Assembly (NCBI RefSeq): GCF_001427285.1
Contig: NZ_LMFV01000018.1
Span: 474-36,806 of the forward strand
DNA: 36,333 bases
Reading direction: 5' to 3'
Source: Mesorhizobium sp. Root552
GTDB taxonomy: Bacteria; Pseudomonadota; Alphaproteobacteria; Rhizobiales; Rhizobiaceae
Shown here: piece by piece, positions 33,857 through 36,333 of the stretch
How positions within the stretch are numbered: position 1 is the first letter of the stretch
Layout of the letters: each line of letters opens with the position of its first letter
The notes under the pieces: model-generated
What the model was told of the DNA's origin: nothing
Seen by the model: the letters and a program-made list of their open reading frames with translations, nothing else
Database searches by the model: none
Made by a program: the position numbers and the translations under genes

Positions 33857-34054
33857 ATGAAAAAAGAAATATATATTGTAGAATATCGTGATATTCCTAA
33901 AAAGTATATTATAAAGAAATTGGCATGGTTTAGATATTTACTTCTGTGTGTATTGATTGATTATCGTTGGGCGAACTCCTCCTGCAGGTGCGCGCAAAGC
34001 CGCCCATGTCGCAATTCATCGTGTAGGAAATGCAACGCATATCAGAAGGCCTAA
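33857..34054 (+). CDS. doubtful ORF beginning in an AT-rich patch, perhaps a gene fragment
   Basis: From ATG 33857 about 36 codons are strongly A/T-rich and protein-like (MKKEIYIVEYRDIPKKYIIK, then LAWFRYLLLCVLIDYRW), unlike anything else in the window. At about 33965 composition changes abruptly to GC-rich and the frame continues with Ser/Arg/Cys-rich sequence that looks non-coding. This suggests the 5' end of a gene from a low-GC source joined to unrelated DNA. Whether it is expressed is unknown. Confidence 0.3.
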   Translation: MKKEIYIVEYRDIPKKYIIKKLAWFRYLLLCVLIDYRWANSSCRCAQSRPCRNSSCRKCNAYQKA

Positions 34055-34227
34055 AACAGGATTCTCAGGGTCCCTCGCTGTCGTATCCGGCTTCGGATCT
34101 TGAAGCCAAAATGCGATACCTGAGAACATGCATCCCGTCGCTTCAATCAGTAGGCCGCGAGCAAGACGTGGTAGACCCTGATTGCTCCGGGAACCCGCTA
34201 CTCGTTAGGCACCGAAGGCGCCGGTTC

Positions 34228-35928
34228 TTACTGACTGATATCCGGTGAGGTGTGGTGCGGTGGGAGTTCGATTTGTTCGATTGCGTTGGACATCATCTGT
34301 AAAGCGATGTGGCGGTAGCCACTAGATGCCCGTCTGTCGCTGTGGCCTTGGATCGCATCAGCTATGCTGTCGGGAATACCAAGTCTAGCAGCCTCCGATT
34401 TGAACCAGTGCCGCAGCGCATGATTTGGCGCTTTTCGCGGATCGGTGAAACCATTGGCTCGGATCCACGCAGCCAAGCGGTTCGATAGCCCTTTGGACGC
34501 ATGCTTTCGCTTAGGATCCCCAGAGGTTCGCTGGTAGAAAAGCGGACCGTCGCCGCGGGCTTTGACGAAATCGAGGAAACCATCCTTGATGAGCTTTGAA
34601 TGGATCGGGACGAGGCGTTCGCTCTCTGCATTCTTGATGCTGCCGCCATCCGTCGCAGGTGCAATCTTCACGACGGCAATGCCGTCTCGTTCGAGGATAT
34701 GACTGCCGTGCAATTGAGCCATTTCGCCGATGCGCGATCCGGTTGCCGCCGACAGCCACGGCAGCCATCTCTTCCAGGGCTCTACTGCCGCTGACGCCAG
34801 CTTCAAAAGACCGGCCACCTCATCGCTCTCATAGGCCAGCATCTTCGTACCGGGTTTCGTCTTCCGAGAGACCCGCACGCCTTCAGCCGGATCGGTATCC
34901 ATCAGCTTGTTTGCTACGGCGAACCGGAACAGTGCGCGGGCGCACCCAAGATGTCCGTTTGAAATTGTCTTGGCTGCCTTCCCGGACTTTACCAATTCAT
35001 CCTTCCAGTCGACGATGTCGTTCGATTGGATTGACCGGATGTCGCTGGCCTTTCGACCAAGGTGCGCCTTCAGATTTCGGACAATGCCGCGCCAAGTTGA
35101 CAATGTGCTTGCGCTAGGTTTGCTCTCCTCCTCCCAGCGCTGGAACAATTCATCCAGCGACACTGCTGCAAATTTGGAAAATTCTGTCCTAGTGGACGAG
35201 GCATCGGGAGCTAGCTGCTTGCTTCCATCCCTTGTGCCTGGGGCGACTTCGGATGGTACGGGAAAAGTCTTGTCATCCTGAAGTGCCTGGAAAGCACGAA
35301 GCTCTTCAGACAGAAGCAGCCGGGCAAAGACGATCCTCTGATCTCCGTCCAAACCCGGATTCAGGCGGTCGGCGGTCGTGTTGAACTCAGCCAGGTTGCC
35401 TGCCGCGCGCATCCTACTCAGGTCGCTGATTCGCCTGCGCATACGAAACTGCAGAAGATAGGCGATCACGGCGTCGAGATCGCCCTCCGCAACGAGACGA
35501 TCGAAGTGGGTGAAAGCGTCGACATCGTCATGGCCATAGTCGGCAGGCGTCGGTAAAGCGATGAGGTCGCCGCTCCAGAGGCGTGCGGGATCGCTCGTGG
35601 CCTGTTCGAAAAAAGTGGCCTGCGCAACGATTTCGCGTTCTTCTGCTTCGGCGGCGTACCGTTTCGCCATCGCAAGGAGGTCATTTCCAGCTAGGCGCGA
35701 TACCGACCCCTGCTTTGTACTCTCTGTTTCCGTACGAACGCGCTCGAACTGGTCTTCCAGTTCGACTATCTTTCGAGCCAATCTCGATTTGGCAATTTTC
35801 AGATCTTTTGTGCGCAATGAGGTCACAACCAACGTTCTGCCGAAGGCCGGCGCCACGTCAACTGGCACCCAGACGCGGCAATAATACGTGCCGGCCCGCA
35901 ACATCATCCGCTCAGGCAATCCTGCCAT
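34228..35928 (-). CDS. int: island integrase (tyrosine recombinase, DUF6538-type N-terminus)
   Basis: A 566-residue integrase from ATG 35928. The frame is open 23 codons further upstream, but that part covers a palindrome and promoter-like sequence and is not family-like. The N-terminus (MMLRAGTYYCRVWVPVDVAP, then SLRTKDLKIAKSRLARK) is the short arm-type domain of this integrase class, followed by a long helical region. Catalytic residues: Arg in ATGSRIGEMAQL, His and Arg in NHALRHWFKSEA, His in IQGHSDRR and Tyr in SSGYRHIA. It lies 95 bases from the tRNA-Leu 3' end, on the same strand, the standard position for the enzyme that inserted the island at that site. Confidence 0.92.
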   Translation of the reverse strand: MAGLPERMMLRAGTYYCRVWVPVDVAPAFGRTLVVTSLRTKDLKIAKSRLARKIVELEDQFERVRTETESTKQGSVSRLAGNDLLAMAKRYAAEAEEREIVAQATFFEQATSDPARLWSGDLIALPTPADYGHDDVDAFTHFDRLVAEGDLDAVIAYLLQFRMRRRISDLSRMRAAGNLAEFNTTADRLNPGLDGDQRIVFARLLLSEELRAFQALQDDKTFPVPSEVAPGTRDGSKQLAPDASSTRTEFSKFAAVSLDELFQRWEEESKPSASTLSTWRGIVRNLKAHLGRKASDIRSIQSNDIVDWKDELVKSGKAAKTISNGHLGCARALFRFAVANKLMDTDPAEGVRVSRKTKPGTKMLAYESDEVAGLLKLASAAVEPWKRWLPWLSAATGSRIGEMAQLHGSHILERDGIAVVKIAPATDGGSIKNAESERLVPIHSKLIKDGFLDFVKARGDGPLFYQRTSGDPKRKHASKGLSNRLAAWIRANGFTDPRKAPNHALRHWFKSEAARLGIPDSIADAIQGHSDRRASSGYRHIALQMMSNAIEQIELPPHHTSPDISQ

Positions 35929-35945
35929 GCGCTCTGCCCCATCTA

Positions 35946-35960
35946 TAACAGTGACTGTTA
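35946..35960. promoter_or_regulatory. palindrome in the integrase promoter region, candidate operator
   Basis: TAACAGTGACTGTTA has perfect 7-base arms around one central base. It lies 18 bases before the integrase ATG and overlaps a possible -10 element on the minus strand (TGTTAT, with TTGGCC about 16 bases upstream of it). Such a site could bind a dimeric repressor, or the integrase or its excision factor, to limit expression. The binding protein is unknown. Confidence 0.45.
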
Positions 35961-36023
35961 CAACTGGGCCAAATCGCCGAGCGATACCAAAAAGCATATC
36001 ACCATCAAACGCTTAGCGAACGA

Positions 36024-36044
36024 TGGTGCCCAGAAGAGGACTCG
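36024..36044. repeat. proximal attachment-site repeat inside tRNA-Leu
   Basis: The last 21 bases of the tRNA-Leu gene, identical to 4827-4847. The island integrase starts 96 bases to the left, so the island occupies the DNA between the two copies. Confidence 0.9.
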
Positions 36045-36108
36045 AACCTCCACGCCTCGCGGCACACGGACCTGAACCGTGCGCGTCTACCAATTCCGCC
36101 ATCTGGGC
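36024..36108 (-). tRNA. tRNA-Leu, anticodon CAG
   Basis: On the minus strand 85 bases fold as a class II tRNA. The acceptor stem is GCCCAGA paired with TCTGGGC, followed by A and the encoded CCA. The D-arm region is GGCGGAATTGGTAGACGC, the anticodon arm CACGG-TTCAGGT-CCGTG with anticodon CAG, then a long variable arm and the T-arm GGTTCGAGTCC. CAG reads CUG leucine codons. The gene is complete; the island restored its 3' end on insertion. Confidence 0.97.
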
Positions 36109-36119
36109 TGGTGCGGGCT

Positions 36120-36148
36120 CATGTAAGCGGGCCGGTCCATGCTGTCAA
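36120..36148 (-). promoter_or_regulatory. tRNA-Leu promoter
   Basis: On the minus strand TTGACA (36143-36148, perfect -35) is followed after 17 bases by TACATG as -10, 12-17 bases before the first base of the tRNA. The spacing and perfect -35 are as expected for a strong housekeeping promoter. Confidence 0.7.
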
Positions 36149-36263
36149 CGCGCTTTTTGAAAACTCCGGCTGGGTCGCCTTCTATCGTCACACTTATTCA
36201 TCGCCACACCCGCTTTCGCGTCTGGCCATTGTCAAAGAACTGACCTCATCTGAGAGGTCGGGA

Positions 36264-36324
36264 GGACGGGCGGCCGTTCGGTCGCTCGTTTAGGTAAGTA
36301 GTGCGGCCTTGCGGCCGCCCGTCC
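36264..36324. repeat. strong inverted repeat with 13-bp arms
   Basis: GGACGGGCGGCCG at 36264-36276 is the exact inverse of CGGCCGCCCGTCC at 36312-36324, with a 35-base loop holding a second small hairpin (GCGGCC-TTGC-GGCCGC). It has no T-tract. It may be the end of a structured RNA, a processing signal of an upstream gene beyond the window, or a palindromic genomic repeat. Confidence 0.55.
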
Positions 36325-36333
36325 GGTGGTCTT

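Noticed and set aside
34030..34248. 72-codon plus-strand frame left of the island integrase
   Set aside because: No motif, ribosome binding site too close to the start, and its end overlaps the integrase gene.

Overview
The window looks like chromosomal DNA of an alphaproteobacterium, most likely a member of the Hyphomicrobiales (rhizobial/brucella-like lineage). It is GC-rich, has tightly packed overlapping genes, and carries an accessory-gene repertoire (P4-type and DUF6538-type integrases, AlpA, IS66 and IS3 elements) common in that group. The host assignment is inference; no species marker gene is present.

The main structure is an integrative genomic island in a tRNA-Leu(CAG) gene. The tRNA gene (36024-36108, minus strand) ends in an encoded CCA. 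Its last 21 bases are repeated exactly at 4827-4847, about 31.2 kb away. A tyrosine integrase gene (34228-35928) lies directly next to the tRNA end. A tRNA-style terminator sits just outside the distant repeat (4758-4788), where it would have been before integration.

Left flank (1-4826): a gene for a MbcA/ParS/Xre-type antitoxin-like protein, a tyrosine recombinase, a HTH/zinc-ribbon protein, an AlpA-type excisionase, an island hypothetical protein, and a P4-type integrase with a ladder of ~20-bp direct repeats in front of it. This looks like a second element, or remnant, abutting the first.

Island cargo (4848-27040): a surface polysaccharide locus. After a gene-poor stretch come an O-antigen ligase/polymerase family membrane protein, an acyltransferase-3/SGNH O-acetyltransferase and two small candidate genes. 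A plus-strand operon (10546-19664) then encodes a GT4 glycosyltransferase, UDP-glucose dehydrogenase, the complete pseudaminic acid pathway (PseB, PseC, PseF, a fused PseG-PseH, PseI) and a methyltransferase. A convergent minus-strand operon (26959 down to 21354) encodes an ABC-2 polysaccharide exporter (permease and ATPase), a GT2 glycosyltransferase and a 1025-residue two-headed glycosyltransferase. Its N-terminal half carries HP and SS motifs like those of CMP-sialate-using enzymes, and its C-terminus is GT-D-like. Together these could make CMP-pseudaminate, polymerise or attach it, export the glycan and ligate or acetylate it at the cell surface. An IS3-family element sits between the two convergent operons.

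Right part of the island (27041-36044): a precisely delimited IS66 element (12-bp inverted ends, 8-bp target duplication) whose tnpC has an internal deletion; a few unidentified small genes; a three-gene cassette of two tyrosine recombinases plus a Cys-rich small protein; a short AT-rich patch; and the island integrase with a palindrome in its promoter region. The tRNA-Leu promoter and a strong inverted repeat close the window.
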